DNA of 27,136 bases, from assembly GCA_947378845.1 (NCBI GenBank), contig CANCLQ010000020.1:1-27136 (forward strand), written 5' to 3'. How positions within the stretch are numbered: the stretch's first letter is position 1; every line of letters begins with the position of its first letter. Made by a program: the position numbers and the translations under genes. The DNA is from Opitutia bacterium. GTDB lineage: Bacteria; Verrucomicrobiota; Verrucomicrobiia; Opitutales; UBA953. Shown here in pieces: positions 1 to 7,286 of this stretch. A model generated the notes under the pieces. The model was not told the DNA's origin, ran no database searches, and saw only the letters and a list, made by a program, of their open reading frames with translations.

Positions 1-150
1 AAGCTCGTCATCAGCGGACCTGATCGCCACATGGTGGGTCAAGTTGCTGCCTCCATCAAACTCTACAAACCAGTTGAACCTTACAAAGGTAAGGGCGTTC
101 GCGTTGAAGGCGAATACGTCCGCCGTAAGGAAGGTAAGAAGACTGCCTAA
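1..150 (+). CDS. rplF: 50S ribosomal protein L6, C-terminal end only
   Basis: This is the last 49 codons of ribosomal protein L6, with the start outside the window. L6 sits near the base of the L7/L12 stalk and binds 23S rRNA. The visible residues carry the family's C-terminal signature: a VGQVAA helix, then a P-x-E-P-Y-K-G-K-G-V-R segment and a final YVRRKEGKK. The stop TAA is at 148-150. It is followed after 19 bases by rplR, which is the normal order in the spc operon. Nothing unusual is visible in the part shown. Confidence 0.95.
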   Translation, partial: KLVISGPDRHMVGQVAASIKLYKPVEPYKGKGVRVEGEYVRRKEGKKTA

Positions 151-169
151 TCCTAAATTTGTTTAACCT

Positions 170-532
170 ATGAAAGTTTCCAAAAAGAATTTGTTAGCCC
201 AAAAGCGTCGCTGGCGCATCCGTAAAACCGTTCGCGGTACATCGGCTCGTCCACGCCTTGCCCTCAAGCTCACGCACTTGCACCTCTACGCTCAAGCCAT
301 CGATGATGATCGCGGTTTGACCTTAGTTGCTTCTGCAACGACCTCCAAAGACTTGCGCGCCAAGAAGCTTCGTCCATCCGTTGCGGGTGCTGCTGCTTTC
401 GGTGCTGCTTTCGGCGAAAAAGCCAAAGCCGCTGGTCTCACAACTGTGGTCTTTGACCGCGCCGGCCGCCGTTATCATGGTGCCGTTAAAGCTTTTGCTG
501 ATGCCGCCCGTAAGGCCGGCCTCCTATTCTAA
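170..532 (+). CDS. rplR: 50S ribosomal protein L18
   Basis: A 120-residue protein, close to the usual L18 length of about 117. L18 binds 5S rRNA and helps load it into the large subunit's central protuberance. The basic N-terminus (K-rich, then RRxRIRKTVRGTSARPRLA) and the ending DRAGRRYHGAVKAFADAARKAGLLF type pattern match the family. It lies between rplF and rpsE, with only 6 bases before the next start, so it is clearly inside the spc operon. The leader before ATG (CCTAAATTTGTTTAACCT) has no Shine-Dalgarno motif. Confidence 0.95.
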   Translation: MKVSKKNLLAQKRRWRIRKTVRGTSARPRLALKLTHLHLYAQAIDDDRGLTLVASATTSKDLRAKKLRPSVAGAAAFGAAFGEKAKAAGLTTVVFDRAGRRYHGAVKAFADAARKAGLLF

Positions 533-538
533 ACTTAC

Positions 539-1156
539 ATGAGCGAAGATACTAATAAAGAAGCGGCAGCACCTGCAGCCCCCGCAGCCTCTGGTTCCGG
601 TCAAGGTTCCGAGCGTCGTGGTCCTGGTGGCAACAACCGTCGTGGTCCTGGCGGTCCTGGCCAGCGTCCTCCTCGTCGCGATAATCGCAACGAAGCTCCT
701 GCTTCGGAGTACAATGACAAAGTCGTCCACATCAACCGATGCTCCAAGGTTGTTAAGGGTGGTCGTCGTTTTAATTTTGCAGCGTTGGTCGTTGCCGGTG
801 ACGGCAAGGGTCGCGTTGGTGTTGGTTACGGAAAAGCCAAAGAAGTTCCTGATGCGATTCGCAAGGGTACTGATCGTGCTCACCGTGCCCTCACTCACGT
901 TCACCTCCGCAACAATACCATTCCACATGAAGTGATTGGTCGTGCTGACGGCGGCGTCGTCATGCTTCGTCCTGCTTCTCCTGGTACCGGTCTCATCGCG
1001 GGTGGCGGCGTTCGCGCTGTACTCGAAGTGGTCGGCCTCAAAGACGTTCTTTCGAAGTCCATGGGCTCGAATAATCCTCAAGCGATTGTGAAGGCGACCT
1101 TGGATGGTCTCTCGCAATTACGCACGCTCGAACAAATTAAGTCTCTTCGCGCTTAA
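539..1156 (+). CDS. rpsE: 30S ribosomal protein S5 with long RG-rich N-terminal tail
   Basis: S5 lies in the small subunit near the decoding site and mRNA entry, and contributes to decoding fidelity. The conserved core starts near residue 57 and includes V-V-K-G-G-R-R-F (about 71-78), the A-G-D-G-K-G-R-V-G-V-G-Y-G-K-A-K-E-V-P loop, and the C-terminal GSNNPQAIVKATLDGL segment. The first 56 residues are not part of the classical protein. They are low complexity, first Ala/Pro-rich and then Arg/Gly/Pro-rich, with RRGPGG occurring twice, and are probably disordered. rplO follows after 15 bases, so rpmD (L30), which usually lies between them, is absent here. Confidence 0.95.
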   Translation: MSEDTNKEAAAPAAPAASGSGQGSERRGPGGNNRRGPGGPGQRPPRRDNRNEAPASEYNDKVVHINRCSKVVKGGRRFNFAALVVAGDGKGRVGVGYGKAKEVPDAIRKGTDRAHRALTHVHLRNNTIPHEVIGRADGGVVMLRPASPGTGLIAGGGVRAVLEVVGLKDVLSKSMGSNNPQAIVKATLDGLSQLRTLEQIKSLRA

Positions 1157-1171
1157 GCGAAATCCACACCT

Positions 1172-1627
1172 ATGAAATTACATTCTCTCCCAGAAATTAA
1201 AGGTTCTACTCACCGTCACAAGATCCTCGGTCGCGGCCGTGGTACTGGACATGGTAAGACCTCGGGTCGTGGCCACAAAGGTATGAAGGCTCGTTCCGGT
1301 GGCGGTCACCGTCCTGGCTTCGAAGGTGGTCAAATGCCTCTTTATCGTCGTCTCCCTCACCGTGGTTTCAAAAATGTTAACCGCATCGAGTACGCTGTAA
1401 TCAACTTACGTGACCTCGAAGATTTGAAGGGTAAGACTTTTGGTCTCGCTGAACTTAAAGCCGAAGGCGTGCTGCGCACCAATGCTGCACTCTTGAAGGT
1501 TTTAGGTACTGGCGAAATCACGCGCGCGGTTACGGTTTCTGCTCATCGCTTCTCTGAAGCGGCGAAGAAGAAGATCGAAGCTGCGGGTGGTAAAGTTATC
1601 GAGCTCGCTACCAGCGTAGCCGAATAA
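1172..1627 (+). CDS. rplO: 50S ribosomal protein L15
   Basis: A 151-residue L15, a 23S rRNA-binding protein needed late in large-subunit assembly. The Gly/Arg-rich N-terminal extension that threads into rRNA is plain (GRGRGTGHGKTSGRGHKG at about residues 20-37). It is followed by a GGQMPLYRRLPHRGF block and the C-terminal folded domain with the AAKKKIEAAGGKV segment. Length is normal. It sits directly upstream of secY (19-base gap), the usual order. The leader GCGAAATCCACACCT has no Shine-Dalgarno motif. Confidence 0.95.
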   Translation: MKLHSLPEIKGSTHRHKILGRGRGTGHGKTSGRGHKGMKARSGGGHRPGFEGGQMPLYRRLPHRGFKNVNRIEYAVINLRDLEDLKGKTFGLAELKAEGVLRTNAALLKVLGTGEITRAVTVSAHRFSEAAKKKIEAAGGKVIELATSVAE

Positions 1628-1646
1628 TCCCAACCAAGCCTCCGCG

Positions 1647-3161
1647 ATGTTTTCGGCCTTCGCCAATTGCTGGAGGATCCCCGAACTCAGGGCCCGTTTA
1701 ATCACGACGGTCGCCCTGATTTTCGTTGCACGTATTGGTGCTAATATTCCTCTGCCGGGAATCGATCCGAAGGACATCATGGATTACTATCACTCGATGG
1801 CCGATCAGGCTTCGGGTGGAGTAGTGGCAATGTACAATATGTTCACGGGTGGTGCGATGTTGAAGGGCGCCATTTTCTCGTTGGGCATCATGCCTTATAT
1901 CAGCGCCTCGATTATCATGCAGCTGATGTCAGCAGTGGTGCCATCGATTGCTCGTTTACAACAAGAAGGCGAAACAGGCCGCCAGAAGGTTGCCCAGTAC
2001 TCGCGTTATCTCACAATCATTATCGCTGTTGTACAGTCTTCGTTATTGCTCGGTGCGTTTTGTAATCCTGCAAAAGTAGGTCAGGCCTTAGGTTTGGGTA
2101 ATTTCACCGGAACCATCGTGGTGATGGAGAGTAAAACACTCTTCGTTTTCTTGGGCGTATGTCTTTTGACCGCAGGTTCGATTGTAATGCTCTGGATTGG
2201 TGAACAAATCACCCAGCGTGGTATCGGTAACGGTACATCGATTTTAATTACGGTTGGTATCATGGCCGATATTCCAGGCGCACTGACTTCATTTTACGGA
2301 ATGACTTTCGGTGGCAAGATTGGCACTGCTGCCGCTAATTCGCACGGATGGGAAAAGGCTTTTGGTATGCTTGTTTTATTCGTGTTGGTGACGGCTGCGA
2401 TGGTGGCCATCAATCAAGCAGTTCGAAAAATTCCGATTCAGTACGCGCAACGCATGGTGGGTCGTAAGATGTATGGCGCCCAAACCAATTACCTTCCGTT
2501 GAAAGTTAATTACGCTGGCGTGATGCCCGTGATTTTTGCGGGAGCAATCCTGAGCTTCCCTCCGATGTTGCTCAATCCACTGAGCACGCTTTCGCCGCAA
2601 CTCGAGTTCCTCCGTTCCTGGGCCGACGTCTTCCAGGGGCGCGGTTGGTTTCACTACATCTCGTACGCAGTGCTCATCTTCGGTTTCAGTTATTTCTGGA
2701 TTTCGATTATGTTCCGTCCGGTGCAAATCGCAGACGATCTGAAGAAGAATAATGGTTACGTTCTCGGCGTTCGCCCCGGCGAACACACCGCCGAGTTCTT
2801 AGACTTCGTGATGACTCGCCTCACGATTGCTGGTTCACTTTTCCTTCTCATTATCGCTTTGATGCCTGACTTGCTGACTCTGCAGTTAAGCTTCCCGCAG
2901 CGCTTGGCCTCTTTCTTAGGCGGTACGGGCGGACTCATCACGGTCGGTGTCATGCTTGATACGATGCGCCAAATCGAAACCTATTTACTTCAACGTAATT
3001 ACGAAGGCTTCCTGAAGAAGGGTCGTATCGGTAGCATGCCGATTCCTTCACAGGGACCACGTCCTGGATCAGAAAACGCAGCCCTCGGCTCCATGGAAAA
3101 AACTTGTCTGGTTCTCTTTATACTCGGTTTGACGGCATGGGTCATCAATCACTGGAGTTAG
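1647..3161 (+). CDS. secY: Protein translocase subunit SecY with extra C-terminal membrane segment
   Basis: SecY is the channel protein of the SecYEG translocon in the inner membrane. The N-terminus (MFSAFANCWRIPELRARL) is typical, as are the plug and TM2 region (M-F-T-G-G-A-M, then G-I-M-P-Y-I-S-A-S-I-I-M-Q-L), the GIGNGTS loop, and the basic cytosolic loop near VGRKMYG. The usual family end, Y-E-G-F-L-K-K-G-R, is reached near residue 460. The protein then continues about 44 residues through a Pro/Gly/Ser linker and a hydrophobic stretch (about 486-502) ending in NHWS. The 504-residue length compares with about 440 in E. coli. An eleventh membrane helix would move the C-terminus across the membrane. 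The gene lies between rplO and map. Confidence 0.96.
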   Translation: MFSAFANCWRIPELRARLITTVALIFVARIGANIPLPGIDPKDIMDYYHSMADQASGGVVAMYNMFTGGAMLKGAIFSLGIMPYISASIIMQLMSAVVPSIARLQQEGETGRQKVAQYSRYLTIIIAVVQSSLLLGAFCNPAKVGQALGLGNFTGTIVVMESKTLFVFLGVCLLTAGSIVMLWIGEQITQRGIGNGTSILITVGIMADIPGALTSFYGMTFGGKIGTAAANSHGWEKAFGMLVLFVLVTAAMVAINQAVRKIPIQYAQRMVGRKMYGAQTNYLPLKVNYAGVMPVIFAGAILSFPPMLLNPLSTLSPQLEFLRSWADVFQGRGWFHYISYAVLIFGFSYFWISIMFRPVQIADDLKKNNGYVLGVRPGEHTAEFLDFVMTRLTIAGSLFLLIIALMPDLLTLQLSFPQRLASFLGGTGGLITVGVMLDTMRQIETYLLQRNYEGFLKKGRIGSMPIPSQGPRPGSENAALGSMEKTCLVLFILGLTAWVINHWS

Positions 3162-3182
3162 TCCGCTCTGTAAGTTTTCTGA

Positions 3183-3944
3183 ATGATTGATCTTAAGTCG
3201 AAGGATGAAGTAAGCCGAATGCGTGCAGCGTGCGTTGCCGCAGCAAGCGTCTTGCGCGATCTCTCCAGCTTGGTGGTTCCAGGTATTTCTACGGCCGGAC
3301 TCGATGCAGCGGCACGAGGACTGATGATGCGACATGGTTGTGAGAGCGCATGTTTCGGTTATGTAGTTGGTCGACTTACTTATCCCGGCTACGTTTGTAT
3401 TTCGCTGAATGACGAAGTCGTTCATGGCATCGGTTCGCCTGATCGCATCGTGCGAGATGGTGATTTAGTTTCCTTAGACGTCGTCGTTCGTCGCGATGGA
3501 TTTATCGGTGACAACGCCCGAACTATAATGGTCGGTAAGGTTTCCCCTGAGGCTAAAGCCCTATGCGTCGATACCGAGAAGGCCCTTTTTGCCGGTATCG
3601 CGGCCATCAAGCCCGGAAGTAGGGTAGGGGACATCTCCGCAGCCATCCAAGCTGCCCTAGCCCCAGGAGGGTACGGCATCGTCCGTGACTTCGTTGGCCA
3701 CGGCGTAGGGCGTAAAATGCACGAGGAGCCACAAATTCCTAATTTCGGACGTGCTGGAACTGGACCTAAGTTATTGCCTGGTATGACTTTAGCAATCGAA
3801 CCGATGGTTAATTTAGGCACCCATAAAATCATTATGGGCGCCGATGGTTGGACGGCCCGGACCGCCGATGGTAAGGTTTCAGCCCATTTTGAGCACACCG
3901 TTATGGTGACCGAAACGGGGGCTGAGATTTTAACCCTATCTTAG
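3183..3944 (+). CDS. map: Type I methionine aminopeptidase
   Basis: Removes the initiator methionine from nascent proteins in the cytoplasm, using a two-metal centre. All expected metal ligands and catalytic residues can be placed: His81 (HGI), Asp99 and Asp110 (LDVVVRRDGFIGDNA), His173 (GHGVG), His180, Glu206 (IEPM) and Glu237 (FEHT). The length of 253 residues matches the short bacterial form, without an N-terminal zinc extension. The gene lies between secY and the S13 gene, as in many spc/alpha operons, but adk and infA are not beside it. It starts 21 bases after the secY stop. Confidence 0.96.
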   Translation: MIDLKSKDEVSRMRAACVAAASVLRDLSSLVVPGISTAGLDAAARGLMMRHGCESACFGYVVGRLTYPGYVCISLNDEVVHGIGSPDRIVRDGDLVSLDVVVRRDGFIGDNARTIMVGKVSPEAKALCVDTEKALFAGIAAIKPGSRVGDISAAIQAALAPGGYGIVRDFVGHGVGRKMHEEPQIPNFGRAGTGPKLLPGMTLAIEPMVNLGTHKIIMGADGWTARTADGKVSAHFEHTVMVTETGAEILTLS

Positions 3945-4022
3945 TTGTCTTTTTTGCTTTCCAATCTGCCCAGAACCCTCAAGTTCCGACCTCTTTCCCA
4001 CCTTCTAAACAGCACGGACACC

Positions 4023-4403
4023 ATGCCTCGAATCCTCGGCGTAGATATACCCAATAACAAAAAAGTAGAGTACTCACTCCGCTACATCTATGGCATCGGC
4101 CCCCGCCGCGCCACTGAGATTTGCGAAGCGCTTGGCTTCGATCCCGCTATGCGCGCATCGAACCTTTCCGAAGAGCAACTCAACAAGATCGTCGAGTACA
4201 TCGTACGCATGGGCTACAAGTGCGAAGGCGATTTGCGCCGCGACATCGCTCAAAATTTAAAACGTCTGCAAGCTGTAAAATGTTACCGCGGACTCCGCCA
4301 CTTCCGTGGTCTCCCTGTTCGTGGTCAACGCACCCGTACTAACGCCCGTACTCGTAAGGGTAAGCGTAAGACCGTCGGCGTCGCTGCTGCACCTTCCAAG
4401 TAA
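4023..4403 (+). CDS. rpsM: 30S ribosomal protein S13
   Basis: A 126-residue S13, located in the head of the small subunit, where it contacts tRNA and forms intersubunit bridges. The start is the ATG at 4023, because MPRILGVDIPNNKKVEYSLR matches the family. An open TTG-initiated extension reaching back to 3945 encodes nothing like S13. The helix-two-turn-helix region (Y-I-Y-G-I-G-P-R-R-A) and the basic tail (RTRTNARTRKGKRKTVG) are present. The 78 bases before it are pyrimidine-rich and contain no infA or rpmJ. The start context is ACACCATG, without a Shine-Dalgarno motif. Confidence 0.95.
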   Translation: MPRILGVDIPNNKKVEYSLRYIYGIGPRRATEICEALGFDPAMRASNLSEEQLNKIVEYIVRMGYKCEGDLRRDIAQNLKRLQAVKCYRGLRHFRGLPVRGQRTRTNARTRKGKRKTVGVAAAPSK

Positions 4404-4425
4404 TTTTTTCTAACTACCTTTTACG

Positions 4426-4977
4426 ATGAGCGAAGAAGCCCCTAAGACACCTAAGGCACGCAAGCCCAAAGCTGCTGCCGCTGATGCTGCTCCTGCAGTT
4501 GCACCAGAAGTAATTGCCGCTGCGACTGCTGCACCTGAAGCTGCACCAGAGCGTAAGGAAATTACCGCCAAGGAACTCCTCGGCGAAGAAATGGGTGAAA
4601 TCAAAGTTCGTCGCGCGAAAGGCTCGAAGAATATCACCGTTGGCGTCTGCCATATTTTAGCTACTTTCAATAACACCAAAGTCACCATCACCGATGCAAA
4701 TGGTAATGTGATTTCATGGGGTTCCGCTGGTCGTCACCAATTCCGCGGCTCACGTAAGTCTACAGCTTACGCCGCTCAAGTGGTTTGCCAAGAAGCTGCA
4801 AAGCTCGCGATGGCACACGGCTTAAAGGATGTTTCGGTACGCGTTAAAGGTCCTGGTATGGGTCGCGACAGCGCGATTCGTGCCCTCCAAGTGCTCGGCC
4901 TCAATGTGACTTCGATCGTCGATGCGACGCCGATTCCTCACAACGGTTGCCGCCCACCTAAGCGTCGCCGCGTTTAA
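4426..4977 (+). CDS. rpsK: 30S ribosomal protein S11 with Ala/Pro/Lys-rich N-terminal extension
   Basis: S11 sits on the platform of the small subunit near the mRNA exit. The core from about residue 64 is canonical: FNNT (81-84), GSRKST, VKGPGMGRDSAIRAL, and the terminal TPIPHNGCRPPKRRRV. In front lie about 60 residues not found in the 129-residue E. coli protein. They are made mainly of Ala, Pro, Lys and Glu, then a short charged ITAKELLGEEMGEIK segment. The ATG at 4426 is the first in-frame start after the rpsM stop, so the extension appears real. The leader TTTTTTCTAACTACCTTTTACG has no Shine-Dalgarno motif. Confidence 0.95.
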   Translation: MSEEAPKTPKARKPKAAAADAAPAVAPEVIAAATAAPEAAPERKEITAKELLGEEMGEIKVRRAKGSKNITVGVCHILATFNNTKVTITDANGNVISWGSAGRHQFRGSRKSTAYAAQVVCQEAAKLAMAHGLKDVSVRVKGPGMGRDSAIRALQVLGLNVTSIVDATPIPHNGCRPPKRRRV

Positions 4978-5059
4978 TTTTAAAATTTCGTCTCACCGTC
5001 CGGCTATGGCAAACCGGGCGGGTTCTCCAATCCGCCACCTCTACAAATAAAAAACACAC
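4978..5059 (+). promoter_or_regulatory. rpsD leader with hairpin and 14-codon mini-ORF
   Basis: The 82-base gap before rpsD can form a GC-rich hairpin, GGCGG (5017-5021) with CCGCC (5032-5036), and a competing CCGG/CCGG pairing (5000-5003 with 5014-5017). It also contains ATG at 5006 opening a 14-residue frame that ends TAA at 5048-5050. S4 represses its operon through leader RNA in other bacteria, so this is a candidate autoregulatory site. There is no direct match to known S4 leaders that I can show. Confidence 0.3.
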
Positions 5060-5668
5060 ATGTCTCGTTACACTGGACCCACGACCAAGCTCAATCGTCG
5101 CTTTGGTCAAAACATTTTCCCCACCTCTAAAGGTGAGGAGCGTCGCCCATACCCACCAGGTATTCACGGCAAGACGACCCGCCGTAAGGTTTCCGAATAC
5201 GGCGTCGGCCTCAATGAGAAGCAAAAGCTTCGCATGATGTACGGCATGACCGAAAAACAATTCCGTCTCTCTTTCGAACGCGCTAAGCGCATGGGTGGTG
5301 TCGCTGGGGATAATTTCCTGCGCATCCTCGAGACCCGTCTCGACAACGTTATTTACCGTTTAGGTTTCGCCAACTCTCGTTCGGCTGCTCGCCAATTAGT
5401 GGCCCACGGTCACGTTCGCATCGACGGACACAAGGTCGACGTCGCGAGCTTCACTGTTGCCCCTGGTCACGAAATCGAAATCCGCGATCGCACCTCTTCG
5501 AAGCAGTTAGCCACCCGCGCCATTGAAGAAGGCCAAGGTCGTGCTGCTCCCGCCTGGTTAGTTGTTCTCCCTGATTCACTCAAAGGCCAAATGGTCCGCG
5601 AGCCTGCTAAGGAAGAACTGCCACGCGATATCAATGTCCAGATCATCGTTGAATTCTACAGTCGCTGA
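5060..5668 (+). CDS. rpsD: 30S ribosomal protein S4
   Basis: S4 is a primary 16S rRNA-binding protein that nucleates small-subunit assembly; in other bacteria it also represses its own operon. The 202-residue protein has the S4 RNA-binding domain in the middle (RLDNVIYRLGFANSRSAARQ, then V-A-H-G-H-V-R-I-D-G-H-K-V-D) and the conserved C-terminal FYSR. The N-terminal region lacks the four zinc cysteines found in some S4 proteins, so it is the zinc-free form. The 82-base gap before it is one of the longest in this operon and can fold (see the separate leader entry). Confidence 0.96.
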   Translation: MSRYTGPTTKLNRRFGQNIFPTSKGEERRPYPPGIHGKTTRRKVSEYGVGLNEKQKLRMMYGMTEKQFRLSFERAKRMGGVAGDNFLRILETRLDNVIYRLGFANSRSAARQLVAHGHVRIDGHKVDVASFTVAPGHEIEIRDRTSSKQLATRAIEEGQGRAAPAWLVVLPDSLKGQMVREPAKEELPRDINVQIIVEFYSR

Positions 5669-5702
5669 TCCCACCGCCAACCCAACCCAAACAACTATAG
5701 CC

Positions 5703-6719
5703 ATGTCAAAGCGTCTAGGAAAATTCGAACTGCCCAAGCACCTCAAGAAAGAGGAGTCTTCGGCCACACCCACCTTCGCTCGTTATTTCGCCGAGCCATT
5801 CGAGACCGGTTTCGGTCACACGATTGGCAATTCGTTGCGTCGAGTATTGCTCAGCTCAATTGAAGGTGCCGCCATTTCGTCGGTATCGATTGAAGGCGTG
5901 CAACACGAGTTCCAGCCCATCGACGGCGTCGTTGAAGACGTCACCGAAGTAGTTTTGAATCTCAAGAAAGTGCGCATCCGCACTGAGTCCAATAAGCGCG
6001 AGTCCTTCAAGGGCACGATCGACGTCAATAAGACTGGCGTCGTCAAAGCTTCGGACATCGTTTTCGAAACCAAGGGTTCAACAGTTTCACTCGTTAATCC
6101 TGACACCGTGATTTGCACCCTCGATCGCAAGCGTCGCTTCTTCGCTGAAGTTGAAGTGAGCGTCGGTCGCAGCTGGGCATCGGCAGAAGAAAACAAGAAG
6201 GCCGACCAAGCAATTGGTTCCATTCCTGTCGATTCACTCTTCTCGCCAGTCACCGTTGTGAAGTACGCCGTGGAAAACACCCGCGTAGGTCAAATGACCG
6301 ACTACGATAAGCTCGTTCTCGAGATTTCGACCGATGGCCGCATCACTCCTGATGAAGCCCTCAAAGAAGCTTCCGCAATTCTCCGTCACCACCTCGCTGT
6401 CTTCGACACCGTTTCCGCTGATCCGATTGAATTCGAATCCGGCAAATCTGAAGTCAGCGAAGAGGCTAACCGTCTCCGCAAATTACTTAACATGTCAGTT
6501 AACGAAATCGAACTCTCCGTTCGTGCCGCTAACTGCTTGAACAATGCGAACATCAACACCGTTGGTGAACTCGCAATGAAGTCTGAGCAAGAAATGCTCA
6601 AGTATCGCAACTTCGGTAAGAAGTCCCTGAACGAAATCAAAGCTAAGCTCGAACAGCTCGGCCTTTCGCTCGGACAAAAAATCGATGAGCGCTTACTCGA
6701 CAAGGGCGTTAACTCCTAA
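5703..6719 (+). CDS. rpoA: RNA polymerase alpha subunit
   Basis: The alpha subunit scaffolds RNA polymerase assembly and contacts promoter DNA and activators. The ATG at 5703 gives 338 residues. A longer in-frame extension back into rpsD was rejected because MSKRLGKFELPKHL fits the family start. The N-terminal dimerisation domain holds the GFGHTIGNSLRRVLLSS motif (about 37-52). The C-terminal domain (about 264-325) has SVRAANCLNNANI, with Arg274, Asn277 and Cys278 matching the E. coli UP-element-contacting Arg265, Asn268 and Cys269, plus the FGKKSLNEIK helix. UP elements are therefore probably recognised normally. It lies between rpsD and rplQ, the standard alpha-operon position. Confidence 0.97.
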   Translation: MSKRLGKFELPKHLKKEESSATPTFARYFAEPFETGFGHTIGNSLRRVLLSSIEGAAISSVSIEGVQHEFQPIDGVVEDVTEVVLNLKKVRIRTESNKRESFKGTIDVNKTGVVKASDIVFETKGSTVSLVNPDTVICTLDRKRRFFAEVEVSVGRSWASAEENKKADQAIGSIPVDSLFSPVTVVKYAVENTRVGQMTDYDKLVLEISTDGRITPDEALKEASAILRHHLAVFDTVSADPIEFESGKSEVSEEANRLRKLLNMSVNEIELSVRAANCLNNANINTVGELAMKSEQEMLKYRNFGKKSLNEIKAKLEQLGLSLGQKIDERLLDKGVNS

Positions 6720-6734
6720 TCGGAAACAGCCACC

Positions 6735-7202
6735 ATGCGTCACCGCTCTCACCATAATGTCCTCGGAGTAAAAACGGCTCACCGTCGTTCACTCGTTGCT
6801 AATCTTGCCGCTGCACTTTTCACCAACGCACGTATCACTACGACGTTGTCGAAGGCTCGTGCTGTTCGTCCTTTCGCTGAGCGTCTCATCACGCTCGCTA
6901 AGAAGGCTGAGCAATCTGCCGACAAGAGCGTCAAGCTCCACTACTACCGCCTCGCTCTTGCGCGTCTCCGCAACGAGGCCGCTTGTGGTTTGCTCTTCAA
7001 GGATCGCGTTAAGCAGTTTTTATCCCGCAACGGTGGTTTCACCCGCATTTACAAGCTCAACGCTCGTAAAGGCGATGCAGCTGAAACCGCTTTAATTGAG
7101 CTCGTGGGCAAGGACGATAAGTCCCCAGCCATGACTCCTAAGGTCAAAGCCGCACGTAAGCCAAAAGCCACCAAGGAAGCAGCCGCTGAAGCTAAGGCGT
7201 AA
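6735..7202 (+). CDS. rplQ: 50S ribosomal protein L17 with Ala/Lys-rich C-terminal tail
   Basis: L17 lies near the exit tunnel of the large subunit. The first 117 or so residues are typical: MRHR, then a shortened loop, V-L-G-V-K-T-A-H-R, the TTLSKARAVRPFAERLITLAKK block, and the KDRVKQFLSRNGGFTRIYKLNARKGDAAETALIELV block. A further 30 residues rich in Ala, Lys and Pro follow, giving 155 residues in total, and are probably disordered. This is the last gene of the operon. A strong intrinsic terminator starts 24 bases after its stop. The start context is CCACCATG. Confidence 0.95.
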   Translation: MRHRSHHNVLGVKTAHRRSLVANLAAALFTNARITTTLSKARAVRPFAERLITLAKKAEQSADKSVKLHYYRLALARLRNEAACGLLFKDRVKQFLSRNGGFTRIYKLNARKGDAAETALIELVGKDDKSPAMTPKVKAARKPKATKEAAAEAKA

Positions 7203-7225
7203 AGCCTCAGGCTAAGTTGCCGCAA

Positions 7226-7267
7226 CGAGACGCGTCTGCCCACCCTGGCGACGCGTCTCGCCTTTTT
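7226..7267 (+). terminator. Intrinsic terminator closing the ribosomal operon
   Basis: Bases 7226-7236 pair perfectly with 7250-7260 (11 bp, with the palindromic core GACGCGTC in each arm). The loop can form three more pairs (7238-7240 with 7247-7249). The hairpin is followed by CCTTTTT. It is placed just after rplQ. The next start codon lies only 20 bases beyond the T-tract. Confidence 0.9.
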
Positions 7268-7286
7268 AATCGTTCCATCGCCTCAC

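Noticed and set aside
524..1117. Long open frame on the minus strand opposite rpsE
   Set aside because: Its Thr/Arg-rich translation is a typical shadow of a codon-biased gene on the other strand; no family resemblance.
3945..4022. In-frame TTG extension giving a 152-residue S13
   Set aside because: The extra 26 residues do not resemble S13, the region is pyrimidine-rich leader, and MPRILGVDIP at 4023 is the family start.
4404..4412. T-run after rpsM as a terminator
   Set aside because: There is no stable hairpin before it, and rpsK follows 22 bases after the rpsM stop within the operon.
5562..5702. Longer rpoA frame starting inside rpsD
   Set aside because: It would add 47 unrelated residues overlapping rpsD in another frame; the ATG at 5703 gives the canonical alpha N-terminus.
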